Source of the DNA: Turicibacter faecis
Lineage (GTDB): Bacteria; Bacillota_I; Bacilli_A; MOL361; Turicibacteraceae
Assembly (NCBI RefSeq): GCF_037076425.1
Contig: NZ_AP028127.1
Location: 712,001 to 776,000, forward strand
DNA length: 64,000 bases
Direction: 5' to 3'
Part shown: one piece after another, positions 28,530-37,030 of the stretch
Layout: the number at the start of each line of letters is the position of its first letter
How positions within the stretch are numbered: position 1 is the first letter of the stretch
The notes under the pieces: model-generated
Databases searched by the model: none
What the model was told of the DNA's origin: nothing
The model's input: the letters and a program-made list of their open reading frames with translations, nothing else
Translations under genes and position numbers: made by a program

Positions 28530-28808
28530 ATGTGGGAGAGTGAGTCATTACAGAGGGAATTAATCAATGAAAGAGGACGCAAGGTGTGTTTGATTTATAA
28601 TTTCAATCAATGGTAAACGATAAATGTTGTTTGCGAGTCAGACTTCACTATTTATTTTTAAGAGGGACAACGCGCCTTCAGTTCATTTCATTGCTTGGCG
28701 GTATAAAATGATTTTAATTTTAAGAGACATAAATATCCTTTTTTAAACAAATTAATTCAAAAACAAGGATGTATCACACAAAAAACACAATTAGGGAAAT
28801 AAAGGTAG
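28530..28808 (+). other. Non-coding stretch downstream of adhE
   Basis: No reading frame with a ribosome site and no clear hairpin is seen across these 280 bases of AT-rich DNA. It leads into the promoter-like TATAAT of the next feature. Confidence 0.4.
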
Positions 28809-29028
28809 TATAATGGAGGTAACAAGTTGATAGGCAAGATGAGAAGAGAGTCAGCATGAATAACTTGTCATTGGACCATGTAAGTCATGTATCAAAACCG
28901 GTAAGAATGTCTTAAGAAAATGAAAGTTATAAAAGCTATGATTCTTTGATTAGACTTTTAATGACTGAGAAAAAATATTTTTTAAAGAAGGAGACAGACG
29001 ATTTTCGTATTAGGGAGATCGTCTTTTT
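28809..29028 (+). ncRNA. Candidate structured small RNA
   Basis: A TATAAT at 28809-28814 (with no good -35) precedes about 210 bases without a reading frame but with hairpins: AACAAGTT (28821-28828) against AACTTGTC (28861-28868), GTTAT.AAAAG against CTTTTAATGAC (about 28925-28965), and an intrinsic terminator at 28996-29028. The 5' helix encloses GATGAGAAGAGAGT, which recalls the start of T-box Stem I, but no T-box core follows. It may be an independent small RNA or a decayed leader. Confidence 0.4.
28996..29028 (+). terminator. Terminator of the candidate RNA
   Basis: AGACGAT (28996-29002) pairs with ATCGTCT (29018-29024), followed by five T. Confidence 0.7.
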
Positions 29029-29049
29029 CTGATAAGGAGCCCTCTCCTA

Positions 29050-29088
29050 AGAAACAAAAAAAGTAGCACAGCATGCTGTGCTACTTTT
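29050..29088 (-). terminator. Strong terminator at the end of the SASP region
   Basis: A perfect palindrome with 15-base arms (AAAAGTAGCACAGCA and its complement) centred at 29073/29074. Read on the minus strand it is followed by a U-run from the A-tract at 29056-29060. It would stop minus-strand transcripts coming through the SASP gene at 29830 and the repeat array. Confidence 0.85.
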
Positions 29089-29122
29089 ACTATGGTAGAT
29101 TCGGATAGATTTAAAGTTAAAC

Positions 29123-29610
29123 CAGTCCAACGGGAACACCTCATTTACTAACAGAAGTTAATAGAAATCGGTTAACTTAAAGCTTAAAGACTCCAATGGG
29201 AACACCTCATTTACTAACAGAAGTTAATAGAAATCGGTTAACTTAAAGCTTAAAGACTCCAACGGGAACACCTCATTTACTAACAGAAGTTAATAGAAAT
29301 CGGTCAACTTAAAGCTTAAAGACTCCAATGGGAACACCTCATTTACTAACGGAAGTTAATAGAAATATCGGTTAACTTAAAGCTTAAAGACTCCAACGGG
29401 AACACCTCATTTACTAACAGAAGTTAATAGAAATCGGTTAACTTAAAGCTTAAAGACTCCAACGGGAACACCTCATTTACTAACAGAAGTTAATAGAAAT
29501 CGGTTAACTTAAAGCTTAAAGACTCCAACGGAAACACCTCATTTACTAACGGAAGTTAATAGAAATCGGTTAACTTAAAGCTCAAAGACTCCAATGGGAA
29601 CACCTCATTT
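29123..29610. repeat. 66-bp tandem repeat array, about 7.4 copies
   Basis: Near-identical units start at 29123, 29189, 29255, 29321, 29389, 29455, 29521 and 29587 (the last is partial). The period is 66 bases except the fourth unit, which is 68 through an AT insertion. Each unit carries an inverted repeat AGTTAA-N10-TTAACT and the phrase GGGAACACCTCATTTAC. Differences are few: C or T before GGG, ACAGAAG or ACGGAAG, one GGTCAAC. All six frames contain stops within a unit, so it is non-coding. There are no unique spacers, so it is not CRISPR. It lies between the SASP genes and the minus-strand terminator. Confidence 0.97.
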
Positions 29611-29829
29611 ATAAATATAAAGTGTAGTTGTTTGGAAAGAATCTACATAGTAGGCGGATTAGTTGTCATAGTTATCCCTCACATTTTTATTAGGATGAAA
29701 GTCATCATTTTTTATAGACTAGAAGAAGGAGAAGTCCTTTCTTCTAGTCGGGGGAGGGGATTCTTTATGAGTGAGAAGACCCTCATTAACTTCATCTACT
29801 GATACATGTATAAGGATAAGGTTCTTTTA
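29611..29829. other. Spacer between the repeat array and the SASP gene
   Basis: Holds a long hairpin at about 29718-29747 (GACTAGAAGAAGGA against TCCTTTCTTCTAGTC, one bulge) with no U-run on the minus side. It is therefore a processing or stability hairpin rather than a clear terminator. No gene seen. Confidence 0.5.
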
Positions 29830-30033
29830 TTATTCTTGGCTTTGAGCCCCTAATTGTTGTTGGGCTTGTTTAACTAAACGTTTAGTAATTTCTCCACCAA
29901 CAGAACCGTTTTGGCGAGCTGTTGCATCGGCACCTAATTGAACACCTTGTTCACTCGCAATCTCATATTTCATTTGATCGATTGCATTTTTTGCTCCAGG
30001 CACTACTAATTTATTTTTTGATTGACTAGCCAT
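29830..30033 (-). CDS. Alpha/beta-type small acid-soluble spore protein
   Basis: 67 residues. SASPs coat forespore DNA, shift it toward A-form and protect it from UV and heat; the GPR protease degrades them at germination. The family hallmarks are present: [26 protein letters not shown], with the GPR cleavage context near EIASE, and [19 protein letters not shown]. It starts at ATG after AAGGAGG. It is the last of four tandem minus-strand paralogues, each with its own ribosome site. Forespore (sigma-G) expression is expected from the family; no promoter was assigned. Confidence 0.95.
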   Translation of the reverse strand: MASQSKNKLVVPGAKNAIDQMKYEIASEQGVQLGADATARQNGSVGGEITKRLVKQAQQQLGAQSQE

Positions 30034-30144
30034 TTGAATGACCTCCTTATAAAGTAGCGAGTGCCGATTATTTTATGACAGATGTCTTTGAACTGGCACC
30101 CTGCTACCCGTATTTAAATAAATCGTATGAATAACTAAACTAGA

Positions 30145-30342
30145 TTACTCTTGAGAGTTACCGCTTAATTGTTGTTGAGCTTGTTTAACTAAGCGTTTTG
30201 TAATTTCTCCACCGACAGAACCATTTTGGCGTGAAGAAGTATCAGGGCCTAAATTTACACCGAATTCTTTAGCAATCTCAGCTTTCATTTGATCAATTGC
30301 ATTTTGAGCACCAGGAACCACTAATTTATTACGTGTTGACAT
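30145..30342 (-). CDS. Alpha/beta-type small acid-soluble spore protein
   Basis: 65 residues beginning [32 protein letters not shown] and ending [25 protein letters not shown]. The ATG at 30342 is used because AGGAGG lies eight bases upstream; a longer in-frame start at 30366 lies before that site. It has [11 protein letters not shown] where the other two close relatives have [10 protein letters not shown]. Separated from neighbouring copies by 80-110 non-coding bases, it probably has its own promoter. Confidence 0.95.
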   Translation of the reverse strand: MSTRNKLVVPGAQNAIDQMKAEIAKEFGVNLGPDTSSRQNGSVGGEITKRLVKQAQQQLSGNSQE

Positions 30343-30421
30343 ATAAATAACCTCCTGACATACCATTAAGGGAAAATGTAATTTTTAAACGCTGTTACAA
30401 CTCTAAATCGGAAAAATGGAA

Positions 30422-30607
30422 TTATTTAGTTAAACTTTGTTTAGCCTTTGCAATTAAACGTTTAGTAATTTCGCCACCAACTGCACCATTTTCTTTAGCT
30501 GTTGCATGACGGCCAAAGTTTACACCAAGTTCTTTAGCAATTTCGGCTTTCATTTGATCAATTGCATTTTGAGCACCAGGAACCACTAATTTATTACGTG
30601 TTGCCAT
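30422..30607 (-). CDS. Divergent alpha/beta-type small acid-soluble spore protein
   Basis: 61 residues. The N-terminal half is almost identical to its neighbour ([32 protein letters not shown]), but the second half differs: [29 protein letters not shown], more basic and without the glutamine-rich tail. The GPR context EIAKE is kept. It may be a minor SASP with different DNA affinity. It starts at ATG after AGGAGG. Confidence 0.94.
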   Translation of the reverse strand: MATRNKLVVPGAQNAIDQMKAEIAKELGVNFGRHATAKENGAVGGEITKRLIAKAKQSLTK

Positions 30608-30709
30608 GATGATAACCTCCTAACCTAACATTTTGTATAAAACTTAAGAAATAGAGGATAAATACTACTTAATCAGAGCCATTTTTTACTTAAAGAATGA
30701 CGTTAAATT

Positions 30710-30907
30710 CTATTCTTGGCTGAATTGTTGTTGTGCTTGTTTAACGAGACGTTTAGTGATTTCACCACCAACTGAACCGTTTTGACGAGCAGTTGCATCA
30801 GCTCCAAGTTGAACACCGAATTCGTTTGCAATTTCGGCTTTCATTTGGTTGACGGCATCTTTTGCACCAGGAACCACTAATTTATTTTTGCTTGATTGGT
30901 TTGCCAT
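30710..30907 (-). CDS. Alpha/beta-type small acid-soluble spore protein
   Basis: 65 residues, [65 protein letters not shown]. The ATG at 30907 follows AGGAGGTG; an in-frame start at 30916 overlaps that site. It is closest in sequence to the copy at 29830. It is the first of the four in the direction of transcription. Confidence 0.95.
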   Translation of the reverse strand: MANQSSKNKLVVPGAKDAVNQMKAEIANEFGVQLGADATARQNGSVGGEITKRLVKQAQQQFSQE

Positions 30908-31154
30908 GTTTATCACCTCCTGACAATCATAATTTGTGCACTATCGACAAAAAGATACACGAAAAAATAATTTTTTTTATTTTTTTATCTCGTTCACTTG
31001 AAAAAGATGAAGAAATAGTTCATTTAACTTCACAAGAATGTCTTGATAAATCGGATAAATGTCTAAAATAATCTGGATAAAAGGTTAAAAAGATAGGGAC
31101 GAATAGTGTAAAATAGTGTATGAAAAAGGAATTCTATAAATAATAGGTGATTAA

Positions 31155-31898
31155 ATGCTAATCGAATCAAGTAATAATTCAAATGTAAAACGATGGATGA
31201 AATTAAAACAGAAGAAATATCGTTCCCAATTCAATCAATTTATTGTTGAAGGGGAACATTTAGTTTTAGAGGCCCTAAAAGCAAAAGTGGTAAAGGAGAT
31301 CATTATAAGGGAACATAGTCAGTTGCCTGATTCAATTCAACCTCACGAGTGTACGGTGTACCAATTAAAAGAGAGTTTATTTATCCAATTGGCATCTACT
31401 CAGGCACCTCAATCGGTGATGGCCGTTTGTGAGATGAAACAAAAGCCCGTAACAGAAATGAACCGATTATTACTCCTAGACCGTGTTCAAGATCCAGGAA
31501 ATTTAGGAACGTTATTAAGAAGTGCGGTTGCCTTCGGTTTTGATGGGGTTATCTTAGGTGAGGGTTGTGTCGATGTTTATAATGAAAAAGTGATTCGATC
31601 AACACAGGGTGCCATTTTTACCTTGGCCATAGAATCTCATTCGTTATCGGACTATATTAAAAGACTGATGGAACAAGGAATCCATGTTTTTGGAACAAGC
31701 CTTTATCACGGATCTCCGCTTTCAACCATCGAGGAATTTCCACGAATGGCCTTTATGTTAGGAAATGAGGGAAGTGGCGTGCAAACGGAATTATTAGAGT
31801 TAACGCATCAAAATATTTTTATTGAAATGAGTGAAAATATTGAATCTTTAAATGTTTCGATTGCGGGAAGTATTATAATGTATCATTTTCGTCAATAA
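31155..31898 (+). CDS. TrmH/SpoU-family RNA 2'-O-methyltransferase
   Basis: Knotted SPOUT methyltransferase of the RlmB/YsgA type, 247 residues. The three family motifs are present: LLLDRVQDPGNLGTLLRSAVAFGFDGV (about 112-138), MLGNEGSGV near 201, and SLNVSIAGSIIMYHF at the C-terminus. An N-terminal SpoU substrate-binding domain (about 1-95) resembles that of rRNA-acting members. The exact substrate cannot be told from sequence. In Bacillus the relative ysgA is beside pheS; here it stands alone after the SASP genes. Confidence 0.9.
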   Translation: MLIESSNNSNVKRWMKLKQKKYRSQFNQFIVEGEHLVLEALKAKVVKEIIIREHSQLPDSIQPHECTVYQLKESLFIQLASTQAPQSVMAVCEMKQKPVTEMNRLLLLDRVQDPGNLGTLLRSAVAFGFDGVILGEGCVDVYNEKVIRSTQGAIFTLAIESHSLSDYIKRLMEQGIHVFGTSLYHGSPLSTIEEFPRMAFMLGNEGSGVQTELLELTHQNIFIEMSENIESLNVSIAGSIIMYHFRQ

Positions 31899-31955
31899 TA
31901 AGGAGGAAAGACCTTCGTCTTCCTTCCTCGAAAAAGATAATTATTCATCAATGCC

Positions 31956-31984
31956 TTTACTCATGGATGAAAGTGTGTTACAAT
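31956..31984 (+). promoter_or_regulatory. Promoter of the rimP-nusA-infB operon
   Basis: TTTACT (31956-31961), a 17-base spacer and TACAAT (31979-31984) with TG bases before the -10. The transcript would start about base 31991. Confidence 0.8.
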
Positions 31985-32005
31985 AATTTCACATAGTATT
32001 TCGAG

Positions 32006-32030
32006 AAAGAGTGGGGTTTCCCACTCTTTT
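32006..32030 (+). terminator. Leader terminator upstream of rimP
   Basis: A perfect 10-bp stem, AAAGAGTGGG and CCCACTCTTT with a GTTT loop, lies within 45 bases of the promoter, and its T-run is short. In Bacillus subtilis NusA represses its own operon by stimulating termination at a leader terminator ahead of this gene. The arrangement here fits that mechanism. Confidence 0.75.
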
Positions 32031-32068
32031 GTATTATGGTTAAAATGTTTGAAAGAGGTGAAATCCTA

Positions 32069-32536
32069 ATGTCAAATATCGTAGCTCAAACAGAAATGTT
32101 GGTTCAACCGATTTGTGAAGCGGCGGGTGTTGAACTTGTGGATGTCGAATATGTAAAAGAAGGGCAGTCGTTTTTTCTTCGCGTGTATGTAGATACACCA
32201 GAGGGAATTGATATCGATCAGTGCGCAGACGTTGCTGAGGCATTAAGTCAACAATTAGATCAACAGGATTATATAGAAGGTGAGTATGTATTAGAGGTTT
32301 CATCACCGGGTGCTGAGCGTCCGTTAAAGACGCAAGAGGCGGTGAAGGGTGCCCTAGGATCTTATATTAATGTAAGAACATATAAAGCGATTGATGGTCA
32401 AAAAGAATTTGAAGGATATTTAACAAATTTTGAAGACGAAATCATGCAATTAGAAATCATGGTTAAAACACGTAAAAAAATAGTTGAAATTCCTTATGAC
32501 ATGGCATCTAAGGTTCGACTTGCAATTAAGTTTTAA
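32069..32536 (+). CDS. rimP: Ribosome maturation factor RimP
   Basis: 30S maturation factor, 155 residues. The N-terminal alpha/beta domain includes GVELVDVEYVKEGQSFFLRVYVD, ADVAEALSQQLD and YVLEVSSPGAERPL, all family signatures; the C-terminal part is a small SH3-like barrel. The ATG at 32069 is preceded by AGAGGTG; an in-frame ATG at 32036 has no site. First gene of the rimP-nusA-ylxR-ylxQ-infB-rbfA operon. Confidence 0.95.
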   Translation: MSNIVAQTEMLVQPICEAAGVELVDVEYVKEGQSFFLRVYVDTPEGIDIDQCADVAEALSQQLDQQDYIEGEYVLEVSSPGAERPLKTQEAVKGALGSYINVRTYKAIDGQKEFEGYLTNFEDEIMQLEIMVKTRKKIVEIPYDMASKVRLAIKF

Positions 32537-32551
32537 GGAGGATATATCAGA

Positions 32552-33607
32552 ATGAATACGAAAGAGTTTTTTGCTGCTCTTGAATTATTAGAAAAAGAAA
32601 AAGGTATTTCAAAAGATATTATTATCGAGGCTTTTGAACATGCTTTAATTAGTGCATATAAGAAAAATTTTAATCAAGCGACAAATGTTAAAGTCGAAAT
32701 TAATGAACACACAGGAACTGTTAAATTATATCAACAAAAAACAGTAACAGAAGACGTCACACGTCCGCAAGAACAAATTAGCCTTTCAGAAGCGATGAGA
32801 ATTAATCCTCATTACGAAGAAGGAGATATTATCAACTTTGAGGTAACGCCAAAAGATTTTGGACGTATTGCAACGCAAACGGCTAAACAAGTGGTGAAAC
32901 AACGTATTCGCCAAGCAGAACGCGATAACTTACTTCAAGAGTTTAAAGATCGCGAAGGTGAGATTGTAACTGGGATTGTCGTAAAAGATGATGGAAAACA
33001 TGTGTTTGTTGACTTAGGAAAAATTGAAGCCTTACTTCCAATGCGTGAAATTATGAATCCAGATGAGATTAAACCTAATTCACGTATTAAAGTTTATATT
33101 AGTAAAATCGAATCAAAAAATAAAGGACCTGTTGTTTACGTTTCACGTAAAGATCCTAATTTAATTAAACGTTTATTTGAGTTAGAAGTTCCTGAAATTT
33201 ATGATGGAACGGTTGAAATTATGTCAGTTGCTCGTGATGCAGGGGACCGTACAAAAATTTGTGTCTTCTCTGAGGACCCAAATGTGGATCCGGTTGGAGC
33301 TTGCGTTGGACCATCAGGACAACGTGTTCAAAACATTGTTGACGAGTTAAACGGAGAGAAAATTGATATTATTCACTACTCAAAAGATCCAGAAGTATTA
33401 GTTGCTAATGCGTTAAGCCCAGCACAAGTAACAAAGGTTGTTGTAGATGAATCAAGAAAAGCGACAACGGTGTTAGTTCCAGATAATCAATTATCTTTAG
33501 CGATTGGAAAACGCGGTCAAAATGCTCGACTTGCTGCCCAATTAACAGGATGGAAAATTGATATTAAACCGGAATCAGAGGCTGCTAATTTAGATATTGA
33601 ATTATAG
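32552..33607 (+). CDS. nusA: Transcription termination/antitermination factor NusA
   Basis: Binds RNA polymerase and RNA and modulates pausing and termination. Order of parts: N-terminal polymerase-binding domain (1-about 125), S1 domain (GEIVTGIVVKDDGKHVFVDLG, about 135-200), then KH1 and KH2 (VGACVGPSGQRVQNI and LAIGKRGQNARLAAQLTGW near 312-330). At 351 residues it lacks the C-terminal acidic repeats of proteobacterial NusA, as in other Firmicutes. It follows rimP at 15 bases after AAGGAGG. Confidence 0.97.
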   Translation: MNTKEFFAALELLEKEKGISKDIIIEAFEHALISAYKKNFNQATNVKVEINEHTGTVKLYQQKTVTEDVTRPQEQISLSEAMRINPHYEEGDIINFEVTPKDFGRIATQTAKQVVKQRIRQAERDNLLQEFKDREGEIVTGIVVKDDGKHVFVDLGKIEALLPMREIMNPDEIKPNSRIKVYISKIESKNKGPVVYVSRKDPNLIKRLFELEVPEIYDGTVEIMSVARDAGDRTKICVFSEDPNVDPVGACVGPSGQRVQNIVDELNGEKIDIIHYSKDPEVLVANALSPAQVTKVVVDESRKATTVLVPDNQLSLAIGKRGQNARLAAQLTGWKIDIKPESEAANLDIEL

Positions 33608-33634
33608 GAAAAGGTCACGCAAGGAGGTCATGGA

Positions 33635-33907
33635 ATGAAACAAAGAAAAATCCCGATGCGTAAATGTGTGATTACAGGTGAGAAAAAGCCAAAGAAGGAA
33701 TTAATTCGTATTGTTCGTGGAACAGATGGTGAGGTATCGGTTGATACGACAGGTAAAAAAAATGGTCGTGGTGTTTACCTTCACTTAACGGAGGAAGTTG
33801 TAGCGCTTGCTCGTAAAAAAAATGTTTTAAGCCGTCATTTAGAAGTTGAAGTTCCTGAATCTATTTATGAGGAATTGGCTAAACAGGCTCAAAAACAAGT
33901 GAAATAG
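33635..33907 (+). CDS. ylxR: YlxR-family RNA-binding protein
   Basis: 90 residues of the YlxR (DUF448) family: MRKCVITGEKKPKKELIRIVR and the GRGVYLHL motif. Family structures show a positively charged RNA- or DNA-binding surface. In Bacillus YlxR (RnpM) has been linked to RNase P modulation and gene regulation. It sits in the canonical slot between nusA and ylxQ with an AGGAGG site. Confidence 0.93.
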   Translation: MKQRKIPMRKCVITGEKKPKKELIRIVRGTDGEVSVDTTGKKNGRGVYLHLTEEVVALARKKNVLSRHLEVEVPESIYEELAKQAQKQVK

Positions 33908-33916
33908 GTGAAGACG

Positions 33917-34252
33917 ATGAATAATCGGCAATGGTTAAATTTTTTAGGATTAGCATTTAGCGCCGGAGCAGTTATAACAGGTGAACAGTTAGTCGTTGGA
34001 GCTATCCAAAGTAAAAAAGTTCATTTCGTTATATTAGCAGAGGATATCGGTGGAAATACGTTTAAAAAAGTAACGGATAAATGCAAGTTTTATGGAATAG
34101 AGTGGGTTCAAAAAGGACAGAGCGATGAGCTTGGTCATGCTTTAGGGAAAGACTTCCGTAAAGTCATTGGAATCACGGATCCTAATTTTTCGAAAGCTTT
34201 AAAGAATAAGATTCATGCACAGATGCATACATTAAATGAGACGACAAACTAA
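33917..34252 (+). CDS. ylxQ: YlxQ, L7Ae-family ribosomal-protein-like factor
   Basis: 111 residues of the L7Ae/L30e/S12e family: WLNFLGLAFSAGAVITGEQLVVGAIQSKKVHFVILAEDIGGNTFKKVTDKC. Members bind kink-turn RNA. An in-frame GTG at 33908 immediately after the ylxR stop would add three residues. I choose ATG 33917 because AGGTG at 33907-33911 then has normal spacing, though both are possible. Conserved operon position before infB. Confidence 0.88.
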   Translation: MNNRQWLNFLGLAFSAGAVITGEQLVVGAIQSKKVHFVILAEDIGGNTFKKVTDKCKFYGIEWVQKGQSDELGHALGKDFRKVIGITDPNFSKALKNKIHAQMHTLNETTN

Positions 34253-34355
34253 GAATTTATCAGTGAATTAACGATTAGAAGTTACGAGTTAACGGATAAT
34301 TTTAAAGATTAAATTCTTAATCAAACATGTCATGTTAGGAGACGATGTTATATTG

Positions 34356-36314
34356 ATGTTAGATAAAAATTTAAAGAATAAAGATCATGTACAAGCAAAG
34401 GGCGGAAAAGATTCATCTCATGATGATGATTTATTTAAATACGATGAATATGTAGAAGTAAAACGTCCGAAAATTACGAAAAAGAAAAAATCAAATCAAA
34501 AGAAAACAAAAAATGAAAAAAGCGATCGTATTGCAAACGTGCCTGTTAAAGAAGATAAAGATGCGGCTATTGTTTATTACAGTGAGGAGTTAACAGTAGG
34601 TGATTTAGCAGAACGTTTAGGAAAATCAACAGGCGAAATTGTTAAGCAATTATTAATGCTTGGAATGATGGCGACAGTTAATCAAACATTAGATCGTGAA
34701 ACAGTAGAATTATTAGCAGAAGAAGCAGGGTTTGAAGTTAAAGATAAGATTTTTACCGATGTTACAGAGTTTGAGAAAATTGTGATTGAAGATTCAGAAG
34801 AAGATTTAGAAAAACGTCCACCGGTTGTTACAATTATGGGACACGTTGACCATGGAAAAACAACATTATTAGATGCTATTCGTAATTCACGCGTTGTTAC
34901 AGGTGAAGCAGGAGGAATTACTCAGCATATCGGGGCGTACCAAGTTAATCATGGTGGAAATGTTATTACATTCTTAGATACACCAGGCCATGCTGCATTC
35001 ACATCGATGCGTGCTCGTGGTGCTCAAGTGACAGATATCTGTGTTCTTGTTGTTGCATCTGATGATGGGGTTATGCCACAAACAAAAGAAGCCATCGATC
35101 ATGCTAAGGCAGCGGGAGTTCCAATTATTGTTGCCATTAATAAAATGGATAAGCCAACGGCAAACCCAGAACGTGTTATGCAAGAATTACTTGAATTCTC
35201 ATTAGTTCCTGAAGATTGGGGAGGAGATACGATTTATGTTAAGTTATCTGCTTTACAAGGAGAAGGAATTGATGATTTATTAGAAATGATTAACCTTGTG
35301 TCTGAAATGAATGAATATAAAGCAAATCCAAAACGTTTAGCAACGGGAACAGTTATCGAAGCGAAATTAGATAAAGGTCGTGGGCCAGTTGCCACTTTAT
35401 TAGTAGAAAACGGAACATTACGTATTGGAGATGCAATTGTTGTTGGGAATACACACGGACGTGTGCGTGCCATGGTTAATGATTTAAATCAACGTATTGA
35501 CACAGCGGGACCATCAACACCAATTGAAATTACGGGATTAAATGATGTGCCTCAAGCTGGAGATCGTTTCATGGTCTTCCCAAGTGAAAAAGAGGCTCGC
35601 CAAATTGCAGACCAACGTGCGGCAAACGCTCGTGAGTTAGGAAATAAACCTGGTAAGGCCGTTTCATTAGATGAACTTTTCTCACAAATTCAAGAGGGAG
35701 AAATGAAAGAATTAAATGTGATCATCAAAGGGGACGTGCAAGGTTCAGTCGAAGCTTTAAGTGGATCACTTCAAAAAATTGATGTTGAAGGGGTTAAAAT
35801 TAATATTATTCGCGGATCAGTCGGAACGATTACAGAAACAGACGTGACGTTAGCAGCGGCTTCAAATGCGATTATTATTGGATTTAACGTTCGTCCATCG
35901 GCAACAACTCGTAATCAAGCAGATGCAGAAGGCGTAGATATCCGTTTACACTCAATTATTTACAAAGTAATTGAAGAAATCGAAGCAGCGATGAAAGGGA
36001 TGTTAGACCCAATCTTCGAAGAAAAAGTAACTGGACAATTAGAAGTTCGTCAGACATTTAAAGTGTCTAAAGTGGGAACAATCGCCGGATGTTATGTAAC
36101 AGATGGATCTGTGTCTCGTAATGCAAGTGTTCGTGTTATTCGAGATGGAATTGTTGTCTTCGAAGGACAATTAGGTTCATTAAAACGTTTTAAAGACGAA
36201 GTTAAAGAAGTAAATTACGGTTATGAGTGTGGAATCACAATCGAACGTTATAATGATATTAAAGAAGGCGACATTATTGAAGCTTACGTGATGGAAGAAG
36301 TTAAGCGCGCATAG
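34356..36314 (+). CDS. infB: Translation initiation factor IF-2
   Basis: GTPase that brings fMet-tRNA to the 30S subunit. After a short, lysine-rich N-terminus comes the IF2_N helix domain ([24 protein letters not shown]). The GTPase follows with [21 protein letters not shown] and SAL, then domains II to IV (C2 fMet-binding at the end). It is short for the family, with only about 60 residues before IF2_N. The start is uncertain: ATG 34356 has GGAG about 15 bases upstream, while ATG 34332 would add eight residues without a site. Confidence 0.95.
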   Translation: MLDKNLKNKDHVQAKGGKDSSHDDDLFKYDEYVEVKRPKITKKKKSNQKKTKNEKSDRIANVPVKEDKDAAIVYYSEELTVGDLAERLGKSTGEIVKQLLMLGMMATVNQTLDRETVELLAEEAGFEVKDKIFTDVTEFEKIVIEDSEEDLEKRPPVVTIMGHVDHGKTTLLDAIRNSRVVTGEAGGITQHIGAYQVNHGGNVITFLDTPGHAAFTSMRARGAQVTDICVLVVASDDGVMPQTKEAIDHAKAAGVPIIVAINKMDKPTANPERVMQELLEFSLVPEDWGGDTIYVKLSALQGEGIDDLLEMINLVSEMNEYKANPKRLATGTVIEAKLDKGRGPVATLLVENGTLRIGDAIVVGNTHGRVRAMVNDLNQRIDTAGPSTPIEITGLNDVPQAGDRFMVFPSEKEARQIADQRAANARELGNKPGKAVSLDELFSQIQEGEMKELNVIIKGDVQGSVEALSGSLQKIDVEGVKINIIRGSVGTITETDVTLAAASNAIIIGFNVRPSATTRNQADAEGVDIRLHSIIYKVIEEIEAAMKGMLDPIFEEKVTGQLEVRQTFKVSKVGTIAGCYVTDGSVSRNASVRVIRDGIVVFEGQLGSLKRFKDEVKEVNYGYECGITIERYNDIKEGDIIEAYVMEEVKRA

Positions 36315-36349
36315 TTAAGATAGAATTAGATGAAAAAGGGTGATTGAAG

Positions 36350-36703
36350 ATGTCACAGATTCGAGTACAAAAACTTTCAAAACAAATTGAACGTGATGTA
36401 ACAGATATCATCATGAATGAAATTAAGGATACTAAAGTAGGATTTGTAACGGTCACAGGGGCAGAGGTAACAAGTGATTTATCATTTTGTAAAATCTATT
36501 ATTCTGTGTTAGGTGGAGAAAACCGTCGTGAAGCAGCAACGAAGGCCCTAACTCGTGCGAAAGGATTTATTCGTAGCGAATTAGGAAAACGTATGTCTAC
36601 ACGTAAGGTTCCTGATTTAATTTTTGAAATTGATGAATCAATTGCGTACGGAAATAAAATTGATACTATGTTGGCAGATTTACGTCGACAAGGAAAAATG
36701 TAA
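36350..36703 (+). CDS. rbfA: Ribosome-binding factor A
   Basis: Cold-shock KH-like factor for late 30S assembly, 117 residues. Typical stretches are QIERDVTDIIMNEIKDTKVGFVTVTGAEVTSDLSFCKIYYSVLG and the C-terminal PDLIFEIDESIAYGNKIDTML. ATG 36350 has AAGGGTG at normal distance; an in-frame TTG two codons earlier is less likely. Last gene of the operon, followed by a terminator. Confidence 0.96.
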   Translation: MSQIRVQKLSKQIERDVTDIIMNEIKDTKVGFVTVTGAEVTSDLSFCKIYYSVLGGENRREAATKALTRAKGFIRSELGKRMSTRKVPDLIFEIDESIAYGNKIDTMLADLRRQGKM

Positions 36704-36710
36704 AAAGTGC

Positions 36711-36743
36711 GAGGACATCTAGATGGTAGATGTCCTCTTTTTT
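36711..36743 (+). terminator. rbfA operon terminator
   Basis: A perfect 11-bp stem, GAGGACATCTA and TAGATGTCCTC, with a five-base loop and six T. Confidence 0.95.
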
Positions 36744-37030
36744 ATAGTAGGAACTGACGCATGCCACTTTTCTCACCGAGGTGGTGAAAAAGGTAGAGAC
36801 ACGGTGGCATTTTTACAAAATGTCTCATGAAAATAAAAAAGTTCTATTGTTTTTCTAAAAAAAGAAAAGAGTCCATAAATAACTTCAATTATCGTTTAAA
36901 TCTAACGTAAACGAATAAAATAATGGAATTATATCAACAATTAGGGAATTACGCTCAGGAATCTCTTGTTTTCGACAGTTAGTGAATGATAAAATAATAG
37001 TATAAGTGACACAATAGGCGGTGGGAATTT
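36744..37030 (+). other. Intergenic region after rbfA
   Basis: No gene seen. It holds a further nested hairpin at about 36762-36816 (ATGCCAC/GTGGCAT enclosing TTTTCTCACC/GGTGGTGAAAA) followed by five T, which may be a back-up terminator. Confidence 0.5.

Noticed and set aside
28821-28990. T-box riboswitch, suggested by the GATGAGAAGAGAGT string
   Set aside because: The conserved T-box core (GGTGGNACCGCG) is absent and no synthetase or amino-acid gene follows on this strand.
28821-29028. 6S RNA
   Set aside because: The ends do not pair into the single long hairpin with a central bubble that defines 6S RNA.
29123-29610. CRISPR array
   Set aside because: The repeated unit is continuous at 66 bp with no unique spacers between repeats, and no cas genes are present.
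29718-29747. Terminator for the last SASP gene
   Set aside because: The hairpin is strong but the minus strand continues with TATAAAAAA rather than a U-run.
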